Shown piece by piece: positions 1 to 10,905 of a DNA stretch of 64,000 nt. Numbering within the stretch: position 1 is the first letter of the stretch; each line of letters starts with the position of its first letter. This stretch comes from Paguma larvata. Lineage: Eukaryota > Chordata > Mammalia > Carnivora > Viverridae. The translations under genes and the position numbers were made by a program. The stretch covers positions 23,010,167 through 23,074,166 of the forward strand of contig CM057839.1 in assembly GCA_030068075.1 (NCBI GenBank), written 5' to 3'. The notes under the pieces are model-generated. The model made no database searches and was not told where the DNA came from. It saw nothing but the letters and a program-made list of their open reading frames with translations.

Positions 1-129
1 CATTTATCTAAAATATAACAGCTTATTTATCTAGGGCTTTAAATACATTATTTCAAACATTAGTACCTTAAAACAATAAAATTATTTCTCAGTCTCAATG
101 GATCAGGGATCCACTTACAGTTTAGCCGG

Positions 130-480
130 ATGCGTTTGGTTCAAGGTGTCTCATTAAGTTGTATCACAATATTGGCTACACATGTGGGCTCATCTGAAGA
201 AAGGCTCAGCCTGTGTGCTCATTGTCATGGCTTGCTGCATGAGCTATCTCTCTGGAGGGTTGCCTCAGAACATGGCAACTGGCTTCTTTCAGATCAAGTG
301 ATCCAAAAGAGAGCAAAAGATAGCACCCAAGGCAGAAGCCACAGCCATTTTATAACATAATCTGAGAGTTGACATCAATAATTTCTGCCATATTCTATTT
401 GTGACTACCAGGAGGTGCAGGTCATTGGAGCCATCTCAGAGACCACCTGCCACATACAGCTGTATGTGACGCCTGAGGGA
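130..480 (+). repeat. Ancient interspersed repeat, family A (copy 1)
   Basis: A diverged mammalian interspersed repeat that I recognise as a family but cannot name with certainty. The part seen here runs from a 'cacatgtgggctcatct' region through 'catggcaactggcttc' to a 3' segment with 'ttctgccatattctatttg' and 'ggagccatctcagag'. Related copies lie near 15080-15700 and 26230-26870. The 76-codon open frame over it is chance. Edges are approximate. Confidence 0.45.
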
Positions 481-524
481 AAGTTGGACAATTAATTGCA
501 TCACCCATCCTTTTCTTACCTATT

Positions 525-1420
525 TACTCCATAAATATTTATTGAGCTGCTACTAAGAACTAGCCATTATGCTTGCTTCTGAGGTTGCAATGCTTAAGCA
601 AAAAAGAATGATAGGGGCGCCTGGGTGGCCCAGTCGTTTAAGCATCTGGCTCTTGATTTCGAGTCAAGTCCTGATCTCATGGTTTGTGGGCTCAAGCCCC
701 ATGTCTGTGCTGTCAGCACAGAGCCTTCCTGGGATTCTCTCCCCCTCCCCTTCTCTCTCTGCCCTTTCCCTGCTTACACTCCTTCTCCTTCTCTCTCTCT
801 TTCTCCCAAAAATAAATAAATATGTTTAAAAAAGATGATAATTGGAAGCCAATAAAGGCATAAAGCATACAATATTTTAAAAGATGATTATATGTTAGTA
901 AGCTGGGAAAGTCCAAGTTTAGGAAACAACAGCAAAGTCATGGATGAATGAATGAAATGGAATGGCTAATGTTGGCAATTGTAAATCATTGGCACTACCT
1001 GGAAAGAGTGAAATGGGTAGTCGTTAGACATGATTTTGAAAACTAGAAAGAATCCATAAAGGATCTTGTGTACTACTTTAAAGGATCTATTACCATTTAA
1101 GATGTGGGAAAACACTGTAGCATTTATTAGCATAATCATGGTAATGTTCTAGAAAGACTATGGTCACAATGTCAAAGATTAATTTTAGGAATGCTAGAGC
1201 CAGGGAAATGATTTATATAAGGTTCCTGGTCGGAATCGGATATGATTAAATTAGCACAGGAGGTAGAGTCTGAGGACAGATTCAAAATTATTTAGGAGCT
1301 CTAATTAATGGGATAGGATCCTCAGGTGACTGTGGTAGGGAGATGGGGGACAGGGTCAGCATGGAAATGAATTCAGGCTATTATTTGTGTTGGTAAAAAT
1401 TGGCATCATTTAAAATTATA
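525..1420 (-). repeat. L2 LINE relic (antisense), split by a SINE
   Basis: The 'ataaatatttattgag' start followed by a stretch resembling the reverse complement of the L2 3' end ('tttaggagct...ggtgactgtggtagg') suggests an old L2 on the minus strand. A SINE at 614-828 interrupts it. Much of 850-1250 is too diverged to align by eye, so the extent is uncertain. Confidence 0.4.
614..828 (+). mobile_element. Felid SINEC, short-type subfamily
   Basis: Starts with 'ggggcgcctgggtggcc', has the tRNA-like A-box region, then 'cagcacagagcctt' and a CT-rich block, and ends in an 'aaaaataaataaa' tail. A near-perfect target-site duplication (aaaagaatgata 602-613, aaaaagatgata 829-840) flanks it. It lacks the long-type 'gctcagagcctg' block. 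Confidence 0.92.
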
Positions 1421-2640
1421 AGAAATGCAATGTGAGAAACATGTCTTGTGGCAATTTAAATAATGTCATCCTGACATATTAAATTTGTGGTACCTCTGGC
1501 AGTAAAGTATAGTTTCTGAAAGCACAGGCTTTAAAGAAAGAAATATGCATCACAATACTATTGGAGTCTACAATATAACTGTGACAGGTTTTAAACTTCT
1601 TAATGTAGATACACAAATCTCTCTAAAGGCCTGGATAAAGAGAGTACTTTGACACATAAATCTTATAAAAGTAAATTTTACTTCAATAGCTGGAAAGATA
1701 CATTATTAGCAGAGGGATGCAGAGTGTACCTGGCCACGGTTATTCAGTACAAGAATTACCCGGAGTAACCCCGTATTATCGCAGGAGATCCTCAGGTGGG
1801 TGTTGGTGGTATTCTGCAGCCACGCCCTGAGTGGAATACTACAGAATTTCTTCCACCCCAACCTTTAGCAAGCCTCACCTCCTCAATCCAGGCTGGGGTA
1901 AAATATCTTCTTCTGTCTCATCAGGGTCAATTTGCTACATTGTTCTCATGTTTTACGATGATGACTAAGCATCATGCATGCATGGGTACAATTCAACTAT
2001 AAGATTACAATCTGTATGTGGGTATGAGGTTACAAGAACTAGGACAAACATAGCCCAGCAGGGCTGTCCAAAGTGTACCGCATTCCAGCTGCTGGTTGTG
2101 GACTTCGGTGGTGCTCTGTTGTTCCCTGTCCAAACTTCAGGAACAACATGGTGCAAGAAAATATGGTAGGTAAGTAGTAGTTCTTTCTGCCTTGTTATGA
2201 AACATGTTATTGCTAACGTAATAAATATTTCAAGGTACATTGTCCTATATTCAATAAGTGAACAGTGTACTAGCTCTCACCCTCAGATACCTATTAGAAC
2301 TATTTTTGAGCCAATTTCAATTCCAGTTGCCTTGTTTTAAGAGACAGACACTAAAAAATCCTTGCACTCTTAAAGTTTCTTTTTTTCCAAAATCCCAGAC
2401 TGATTTATGTACCCTGAACATAACATATTTCACAGAGTGCATAAATCCTTCAAACTTCAAACAGGAAGTTGAGAAGCAAGTGATTTAGTATTAGAATTTC
2501 ATAAATTCTGCCAACTAACTTCCTGTTGAAAAGTCATTTGGCTTCTTGTAAGGATGTTACCAATAATTTCTGTGGTGGTGAAAATATTGGAAATCATACT
2601 TTTTAATTTCTATTCTCTTATTTCTGGGGAGCTTGTGATG
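1421..2640. other. No recognised element; slightly GC-richer patch at 1790-2170
   Basis: No clear repeat or gene. The patch at 1790-2170 is richer in GC than its surroundings and has overlapping short open frames of 63-91 codons on both strands, none resembling a known protein. It may be a decayed 3' extension of the ERV-L-like relic that follows. Confidence 0.3.
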
Positions 2641-4745
2641 ATTTTTTGGGAGATAATATCCTAGACTATGGAAAGCCCATTGGTTCAGTAGTTCTCTGAA
2701 CTACTGAGGGAAATTGGTGTGGAAGGTGGCGAGGTGTAGCAGGTGCCACTGCTGTCATCCCTTCTCCAATAAAAGGGAATGTTTCAGGTAAACCTAAGGG
2801 CCAGCAGATCAGTAATAATAACTTTAGTAGGGGAAATTACTGGTATTTAAATTTTATTATAGTATTGGTATGGATTGTGGCTAAATGTAAATTGTGACAA
2901 CTTCCAATCTATTTCCCCCATTGTAGTGGCTTCTGGAATGAGGATATTCTGCTTGTGCTCTGGGGAACTTTTGCACAATTAACACCATGCTTACTCTTGC
3001 ATCCTCACAGCCATCATTACAGAAACATTAAATACATACTCTTCCCTTTCTAGATTGTTGTAGATTGGTTGGTTAGGATGACCCTTTGAGCTAGCTATTG
3101 AGTTAAGACTGGCCTGGGCATTGTTTCACATTTCACTGCTGGTTAGGTAAGGGAGAAGTCCAAGGCTTGCTACTATTTTTTTCCTGCTCCCTCATTATCG
3201 TGGCTATAAAATTATTTTCTTGGTACTGGTATCATTTTGGTAATGAATAATCTTACTTATTACTTATTGATAAATTATTATGGTTGTCCAATGTGATTAA
3301 TGAGGATGGTAATAGTTATGGTTGCTATAGTCATCGCCTCTCCATATCCGGAGAAGTAATTTGGTGCAGTCAGATTAAGGGATATTGTTTACCTTGAGTG
3401 ATGGTTAGTCCATTCACCAAATCTGTGGTGAATCCTATGTCCCATGGGGAACAGTTTCTGATGCTATTGTCATGGAGTTTCCTTGCTGGCCCAACAAGTC
3501 ATCTGAATGCTTGCTTTATATTTGGGTAGTAGCATCAAGTGTTTTCCAGTCCACAGGACAGCATCCAGCCACCCTAACTATGTTAGGTGTGGTCCCAGGG
3601 ACAGCTTCGGCCATCTGTGTAAGTACTCTATTTTGGAATTCTAAAAGGTAGGTGGAGAACTTCCCTTTTGATGTGTATTTGTATTTTGCGTGTTGAGAGA
3701 TCTGTGCTATTTCTACTCAAAGCCCCTGGCTTCACAATATAGATCCATAAATGAATCAGTTTTTGATTAACCGATTTGCCAAGCCCATTACAATTTCATA
3801 AGCCTTGGTATATAATTGTCTAAGGTACGTGGTTATGATAAACCCTGTTGAACATCATCCAGGCTGTATTCAGTGCTGCTTACATTGAGTGGGTGGACCA
3901 AGTCAGCTCTCAAGACTGCCAAATCATCTGTCCTCCAGTTTCTAAACAAATGATATCAACTATCTGAGGCAGTAAACCTAAGCTAAACATACATGAAAGA
4001 TACATTCAACCTGGAAATCCAGGATACAAAAGCTTGTGACTAGGAGGCCCAGCCACTCATAGGCCCTCTCACTATGGCAAATCCTTTATCTTTTCAGGCA
4101 GTGTACCAACCCAGTAAGGCAGCTAGTCATATTTCTGGATAAACCACTTTTGTTTGAGGTTTGAGGATTGATATATCTTGTTAGATTGATTCTGTTAGGT
4201 CAACTATCCTGCAATGTCAATCCTGATATGTGTATTTCTGGATTCTAGATGACAGTATGCTCCATCATTTGTATTTCAGTGGCCTCCAGGATACAATAGC
4301 ATGTAAACAGTTAGGGATCTTTTCCTCAAATATTCTATAATGTTGGTGAGTATAAGGGAATATGGATTAGAACAAAAAGAGGCTAATTAAAGTCTGCACA
4401 GGCTGTATTCAATTTGGATGGCACTAACTAGGACAAGAATATTATAAGTTCTTAAGCATTATATAGCCCAGGCTTCTTTAATTCATTCAAGGATCTGGGC
4501 TTGCTGTTCTTTTATTGCATTTAAAATAACTGTAAAAGGTAAACTAGAAAGTCTCCAATATGAAGAATATGGGTTCAGCTATGGACCAAAAAAATGTTGA
4601 TCTTTTTACTTCATGCTGGGTGGGATGATTTCAACAACTTTTAGCAAACTTTATCAATAAATCTTACCATTATGGGGAGCCCCTGGATTTTCTCAGTATT
4701 GATTTCCTTATCTCAGTGCTGCCAGGATGGGTCTTTACCCTGGTA
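2640..4745 (-). mobile_element. Decayed ERV-L-like internal region (pol relic), antisense
   Basis: On the minus strand a broken coding trace runs from about 4.7 kb down to 2.6 kb. Positions 3335-3373 read LTAPNYFSGYGEA, which fits the region around the first catalytic Asp of an ERV-L integrase core (family pattern VDTxSGYG; the Asp here is replaced by Asn). Upstream, at 3436-3461, is a Pro-Trp-Gly-like trace where the family has its conserved PWG. Codons 3548-3718 form about 60 sense codons. Stops and frameshifts are frequent, so it is dead. No flanking LTR was identified and both ends are guesses. An unrelated diverged element is the main alternative. Confidence 0.45.
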
Positions 4746-4764
4746 AAGATACAGTCTGGTGGCT

Positions 4765-4980
4765 GGGGGTGCCTGGGTGGCTCAGTCGGTTAAGCGTCCC
4801 ACTTCAGTTCAGGTTATGATCTTATAGCTCCTGAGTTCAAGCCCTGTATGGGGCTCTGTGCTGACAGCTCAGAGCCTGGAGCCTGCTTTGGATTCTGTGT
4901 TTCTCTCTCTCTGCCTCTCCTCCACTCACACTCTGTGTCTCTTCCTTAAGGATAAATAAACATTAAAAAAAATTAAAAAA
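4765..4980 (+). mobile_element. Felid SINEC, long-type subfamily
   Basis: Complete copy: 'gggggtgcctgggtggctcag' head region, 'gctgacagctcagagcctg' block, CT-rich segment, 'aataaacattaaaa' tail. A 16-bp target-site duplication (agatacagtctggtgg from 4747, agatacaatctggtgg from 4981; one mismatch) frames it. It sits at the edge of the ERV-L-like relic. Confidence 0.95.
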
Positions 4981-5213
4981 AGATACAATCTGGTGGAATT
5001 CAACTTTACTTCATCAAATCAGTTTTGACTAAATTTTCGTTAGGTTTGCAAATACTGTGCTTACTTCCCACACATCATTCTAGGGACACATATGATGAAA
5101 TAGATGTAGGTTCCAAAGATGTAACACCCTGTGGTCTTTATTACTTATCTCTTCTTCATCCATTATTAGCCATGCTGCAACTTAGGGGCAGTATCCTGGA
5201 GTACCTAGGAACA

Positions 5214-5400
5214 TAGACTCTAAAGTCAGACTGCCTGGGTACCAGTCCTGGCTCTACTGTTTTCTAGATATATAGAATTCTCAAAAGTACAGATCAATAT
5301 AGAACCCACCTTAAACACTGGGTTGTAGTAAGGGTTAGAAGTTAATAAATGCAACATCATTTTATAACAGTGTCTGGCACAAAGTAAGTACCCCTATTGT
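5214..5400 (+). repeat. MIR SINE relic
   Basis: Almost the whole MIR consensus order is visible: 'agtcagactgcctgggt', 'cctggctctac', then after a diverged centre 'gttgtagtaagggtta' and the 3' 'agtgtctggcacaaagtaag'. Old and diverged. Confidence 0.8.
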
Positions 5401-6566
5401 GTGAACCATTAATTAAAATTAACTGGGAAGACACAGTCACCAGGCATCTCCTGCCTGAGGAATTGCCTTGTGCCATCTTTTGGTGGTGAAAAGGGCCCCC
5501 AGAACATTCAGTATTTTCATAGGTAGATAGGACTAGAAAAATAAGGATTTTTTCTTCATGAGACACTCCCCACCAGATTCTCTCTCATCCATCCAACTTT
5601 ATTCTTTCTCAGCGGCATAAATTTAACTAACAAAAGAAACTTGTGCATGCTCGGAGTAAGCCTGTGGGCTCCAACCTCTCCACACTTGAGTAGTTATTAA
5701 ATCAATCAAAGTCTTCCTTTACTACTGTTTCAAGTGCTTTCAGAATGTGCAAGTGCCTGAAGCAACTTCTGCCCTTCTGCTTCAATTAAGTTATCTCTGC
5801 CCCCACCTGTCCAGTGAATTGAGAGAAAAGGTAGCATATGTCTTCCAAGAAGCCTTGTCCATTCCTATGTCTCATGCTTCTTGACTGGTGCAGTATGTTC
5901 ACTGGATCTTCCTTCCTGTCACACTGCAGGGGCTCTTTCACAGGACCCCGTACAGATCCATAAGCAGGTACGACATTGCTGGCCATCCCTGTAGACAAGA
6001 GTCTATTCCCTCGTTAGCAATTTAAGACTTAAACCAGGTCATTTTTACTAAAACATATATTTTGTGTTCAAAAAAGTTGAATGCTGGTGAAACTGAGCAC
6101 TCTTAGGTGGGAAAAATTTTGCAATAAACTTAAAGGAAGCACTGTCAGGGCAGGATGGACCAGACTGAGAGAGGTCAGTTAGCATGCTTCAGTTCCTTCA
6201 TGCTCGAAGCAGTGGTGTTGGGTACTGATGGTTTTAGGAGTTCTCTTTAGTCCAGGGAAGATCCTGCCAGGCTGCAGGAGCTCCGAGCATATCCTTGAGA
6301 ACTCCTCAACTATTACTGTGAGATTCCAACATAATGACTTTATATCAATATGAAAACTACCTTTATAGCAAGCCACTTCACATGGATTTAACATCTGTGT
6401 TCTGGTTACAATTTTTATTGCCACGAGGCAGTGCCATACTGCCTCGAGGAAACCCACAGTGACCAGGAAGCACAAGTGTACTCATAAACTGCTACATGAC
6501 CGTGGTCAGTATGTACGCAGTACAAGCCTGTGGTCAAAGGACCCCATAGAGCCAGCCTCCTCGGCT
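5401..6566. other. Repeat-poor unique sequence
   Basis: No repeat recognised over about 1.1 kb. Open frames of 69, 70 and 98 codons (minus strand; the last at 6179-6475) have no recognisable domain. A perfect 9-bp inverted repeat with a 5-nt loop lies at 6424-6446. Function unknown. Confidence 0.3.
6424..6446. repeat. Short perfect hairpin
   Basis: cgaggcagt at 6424-6432 pairs exactly with actgcctcg at 6438-6446, leaving the loop gccat. A single 9-bp perfect stem is not rare by chance in 64 kb, so only the inverted repeat itself is claimed. Confidence 0.6.
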
Positions 6567-6745
6567 CTCTGTCACTTAGTAGTCAAGAGCTGTTAAGCAA
6601 TTTACTTAATGTCTCTGTACTGTAGCTTCCTTCACTGTAAAATGCGGATAATAATATGCCAAGATACTTGAGATGATTAATGACATTAATTCATATAACC
6701 TAGAGTGATTAGTTCTACTGTTATTGTTATTACTACTGTCACTAC
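6567..6745 (+). repeat. MIR SINE relic
   Basis: Shows the middle and 3' parts of MIR: 'ttacttaatgtctctgta', 'ctgtaaaatgcggataataat' and 'gagatgattaatgacatt'. The 5' part is too diverged to place. Confidence 0.75.
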
Positions 6746-6995
6746 GGTTGTTACCGTGCTTCTTAGCTTGTAAGATTTTTGTTTCCTTACCTAATAACGA
6801 TAATAGTATATTAAGCTTATACTCTGTAAATTCCTATGCTACATAAATTGTAAGAATCTTTTTTCTAATGTTTTATAACAATGTACAAAGTAGGGCTTAT
6901 TCATAATCTCATTTCCAGATAAGTAAATCGAAGGCAGCAAGTTTAAGTAGTTTACCAAGAGTCACTAACAATAAAAACAACTTCACATCTTGCTA

Positions 6996-7069
6996 TTTCT
7001 TCCCTCTCTCCCTTCCTTGTTTCCTTCATCGCTTCCTTCCTTCCTTCTCTCCTCCCTTCTTCCCTTTTT
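6996..7069 (+). repeat. Pyrimidine-rich tract (CCTT-like)
   Basis: About 70 nearly pure C/T bases with repeated cttc units. A 60-codon open frame over it is low-complexity and not a gene. Confidence 0.8.
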
Positions 7070-7394
7070 AACATATACTGCCTTGCAGTTTTGTCTTAAT
7101 CTAACTGGGTTTGGTAATTTTCACAAATGTGGAAACCTATGTTGGCTTCTTTCTCACCGCTTCAATACCTAGTGTAATCATAGCACGTTCAGCAAATTTC
7201 GGGAGGCTACGCATGTGGGTAATAGAGTGTGGCCTGTGGGCGAAAGCTGAGTTACGACAGAAGAGAAGGAACACAGTGAATTACGTGGGCTTCACAAAAT
7301 CGTTGAGCATCTCAGGACTTTAGTTCACGCATCTGCATTCATTAAATTATTTTAGTTGGTTTTGAGGCAACATATTGTGTATCATTAAAGGTAG

Positions 7395-7440
7395 TGACTG
7401 GCATTCAGGTACTGCTCAACAAATATTAATTCATACCCTG
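7395..7440 (+). repeat. Probable MIR 3' fragment
   Basis: 'gtgactggcattcaggtac' followed by 'gctcaacaaatattaattc' resembles the MIR 3' end. Too short to be sure. Confidence 0.35.
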
Positions 7441-7488
7441 CAAATCATTTACCTCAAGCATATATTTGTTATTAGACTTTGAACATTT

Positions 7489-7677
7489 TATATTTTTAAA
7501 ATATTCATTTATTTTGAGAGAAGAGTACAAGTGAGAGAGGGGTAGAGAAAGAGGGAGAGAGAATCCCAAACCACTAGCACAGAGCCTAACATGGGCCTCG
7601 ATCTCATGAACCGTGAGATCATGACCTGAGCCAAAATCCGTTCTGATGGTTAACCGACTAAGCTACCCAGGTGTCCC
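7489..7677 (-). mobile_element. Felid SINEC, short-type subfamily, antisense
   Basis: Antisense copy with the poly-T side first ('attcatttattttgagag'), a GA-rich centre, 'gagaatcccaaacc' and the end 'ctacccaggtgtcc'. Exact 16-bp target-site duplication tagactttgaacattt at 7473-7488 and 7678-7693. Confidence 0.93.
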
Positions 7678-7693
7678 TAGACTTTGAACATTT

Positions 7694-10497
7694 ATGTGAC
7701 CATTTAACCTCATCATAATTTAAATAATGTTTCTTATACCAATACTACAATAGTTCCATTTGGATACAGATATTAGGCATTTGGGTTTTCTCAATTACAG
7801 TATTGGGTGGGTTTATTTAGTTTAATATTTCAAAGTGGAATCAAGATATATTTATTTCTAAAAAATCACAAGTCCTGCAATAGTGAGTGAGTAGCTATTC
7901 TTTCTTGAGGGAAGGGATGGGGTGGGGAAGAATGTTTTGGTTTTAGTATATCTTAGTCTACATATTGGAAGAAGGTTGTCCTGTACTTAAGATACCAGAA
8001 ACAACTGGGATCTGTGGTAGATATCATGATTAATATTGGGAATTCAGTCTAGCGTAAGGACTGTTCATAATTAAAATGAACATAGGAATGTACAGTATTT
8101 CAATGTAAGAACTGTTTAAATAAGTGGTCTCTGAGGTAGAGCTGGCAAATGAGGTGAGAAACAGCCTCTAAAATCTTGCTTTAAGCAGCATTTTCTTGCT
8201 TATTAATTTGACAGCTTTCTCTGCTGCTCTCAAGTCAACTACAGCAGTTTTAATCAGAGAGGGAACATGTTGTCAAATTGCTGTGAATCCAAGCCCATCA
8301 AAAGTGTGGAATGCCTTCAGGATTTAAAAGAACCTTGAGGGGTCAAAGCTCTTACTCCCTATTTACTGTGTCGAATGCCATCAACTTCCGTGAATGTAAC
8401 CAAGGAATTAAAACACTAATAACGCCTGTCTTCTGCTTTCCTTCGTCCGCTTCACCTATTGTGTAGGACTGTGCCAGAATTATGTCTCCAGTCACTGGAG
8501 ATGTTACCTTAGTAAGTGCTGGAAATTTTGATGCTATCACATATAGAGTGCGTTGTGTTTAAATGCTATGACATAAAGTCAGTCACAGAAAAATAAGCAC
8601 TGATCATACTGCTGCATGAGTCTTTGATGTTTTTGTTATTTTTCCCATGAATATTTTTCTGGAATGGCACAGATGATAGAAACCATCTTTGCTTTGTGCT
8701 GCACCCTGTTTAATTAAAACACAGGCATAATGGAAGAAAACCATCGCTTTGCACAGTTCCATGGAAACCAAACACAGGAAATATCTCTGAAGTTCCTGGC
8801 TTACAATTCTTTCTTGTATATTTAGAGTTAAGCTAGGAAAATATTATCGGGTATCAGAAATACTTTATTACTTTTGACTTGTTTTAATGAATTTCATTCA
8901 GTGTGTCGCTCATTCTCTGACTTGTCACCTTTTCGTGATTAACTTTATCATCCTCTCTCCTTACCAATTGTCAACAGCTGAACTGAGCTGGAGAGTGCTG
9001 AGCTGCCAGATGTCAAGTGGTCAATTAAGACAGTCAGAATGAAAGTAACAGTCAAGCCTTTAACCACTTGTTGTGATAATATAAGCAGCATAAACAGGAG
9101 AAAGCACGAGCTCCCTCAAGTTCTATTTTTCCCCATGGAACAGCACTGAGTGAGGGGCTGATGGCTCAGTGCAGATGTGGGTATTTTCTCAGTGCTTATG
9201 TGGGTATTTTCTCAGTGCTTGGGGAGCCCTAAACAAAAAGCTCCTGCCCTTTTACCCGCCCAAGGGCCAAGCAAGGGAGGGGGAAATGGTTAGGAGCAAA
9301 AACGTGCTGAGTCTGAGTCAGACTCTGTTGTCAGAGTGGACAACAGTGTCTCTAAGGCACTCCTATAATTATGAAGGGGCCTTGGCAGAGGTGCTTAGGA
9401 GAGGTGGATGAGTAGCGCTGCCTAGGCTAGAATGCATACGTGCATATGCACCAAAGCATGGCCAGCCAGGAGGGTCTGAGTCCCTGAGCTCCCTAAACGG
9501 AGTACAGTGTCCCGACTGTGCACCAGGCTTAGTGTGACACGTGCCAGGTAAAGCTTTCATAATCGATATGGTCAGGCCATGATCGCTGTGGTCAGGATTT
9601 TGACCTGGAACCAGACTCCTCCTCAGTGCTGTTCATTGCTCAAAGTTAACATAGACTAGTAGGATTTTTATGTTGTTAAAAGATAACATAGACTAGACTA
9701 GAGCGCATGGGTGGGTGAGAAGTGTTGCTAGTGTTTGCCAATCTTGAAAAATTGAAGCCCTTTATTATTCACGTGTTACTAATAATTTTCTACTGAAGAA
9801 AAAGGCAGAGAATACCTTGAGCATATTAGAAGTCTTCTATGTGGAAAAGCAAATTATCAGATGTGAGATACGGGCAACAGAAATCTGTCTAAGCATTTCT
9901 GAAATATACAAATTAAACTGTAAGATGTTTAAGAATATGGACCATGCTATTTATATGTGCCATGGCATTAAGTGCATAGGAGACCAAATAATTTTTACCT
10001 GATATTTTCAGTTTGACCGTAGGGAAAATTACAGTCAGATTTCAAAGTCTATAATAGTGAAACTCAGCCCATTGTATATCTGTACAGATGGTATTTCCTT
10101 TTCCTTTCATTTATAGAAAAAAGGAATTCTTTATATAGGAAGTATCTAAAAAGATAAAGATTTCTTATTTATAATTATAAAGGAAAGGACAATGGAATAT
10201 CATATATATTTATATATATCCGTGATGTGTGAATTTATAAACACGTTTGTACATAAATAAAAAAGATTTGTAAGTATATAAGAGGAAATATTACATATAT
10301 GTACATATACATATATATTCTGTTACAGAAATTTAAATTTTTATGTAAATTTTCCTACTGGTTTATTCTGCTTATTTTTCACCTGTATAAAATCCAAAGT
10401 CTTTTTTTTTTACAGACAGAATTTTATAAATGCAAATATTATGGCCACTTGCTAAATGTTTTTCTGTCATATCACTAACATGCATATTGCCAAATTC
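7694..10497. other. 2.8-kb stretch without recognised interspersed repeats; candidate conserved non-coding DNA
   Basis: No SINE, LINE, LTR or MIR is recognised across this interval, the longest such run in the window. The part at 8180-9160 is balanced in composition. It holds homeodomain-type TAATTA/CAATTA cores and, at 8979-8986, an E-box-containing caacagctg, followed near 9015-9027 by gtcaagtggtcaattaa, which contains an NKX2-like TCAAGTG next to a TAATTG core. A 23-bp tandem duplication lies at 9175-9220. The last kilobase is AT-rich. Regulatory function is inference only. Confidence 0.3.
9175..9220 (+). repeat. Tandem 23-bp duplication
   Basis: The unit atgtgggtattttctcag plus tgctt occurs twice, exactly and head to tail (9175-9197 and 9198-9220). 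A recent local duplication, probably by slippage. Confidence 0.9.
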
Positions 10498-10728
10498 TTC
10501 TTTTTTAATTTTTTAATGTATATTTATTTTTGACAGAGAAAGAGAAAAAAAGGGAGAGAGAAAGGTAGAGAGAATGCGAGTGGGGGAGGGGCAGAGAGTG
10601 AGGCAGACACAGAATCTGAAGCAGTCTCTAGGCTCTGAGCTGTCAGCACAGAGCCCAACGCTGGGCATGAACCCATGAACAGGGAGATCATAATGTGAGC
10701 CAAAGTTGGACACTATCCCAGGCACCCC
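10498..10728 (-). mobile_element. Felid SINEC, long-type subfamily, antisense
   Basis: Reads as poly-T side, GA-rich block, 'ggctctgagctgtcagcac' and a decayed head 'cccaggcacccct'. The target-site duplication is about 11 bp (atattgccaaa near 10484 and 10730). The 70-codon antisense open frame is SINE sequence. Confidence 0.93.
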
Positions 10729-10769
10729 TATATTGCCAAAATTTTAAATCCCTTATATCAGTCCTATCA

Positions 10770-10905
10770 TGTCAGTACCATTATCAGTCCTGATTTAGAG
10801 ATGAGTAAAGTATAGCTTAGGATATTAAGCAACTTGTCTAAGATAACATGGTTAGAAAGCAGGGCCAAGGTTTGGAAGCCAATGACTGATTTCAAACTGT
10901 TGGCC
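10770..10905 (-). repeat. MIR SINE relic, antisense
   Basis: Reverse complement of MIR: 'agagatgagtaaagtatag', 'attaagcaacttgtctaaga', 'agaaagcagggccaagg'. This is the typical order of the MIR core read backwards. Confidence 0.75.

Noticed and set aside
6424..6446. microRNA hairpin
   Set aside because: Stem of only 9 bp with no extended pairing on either side.
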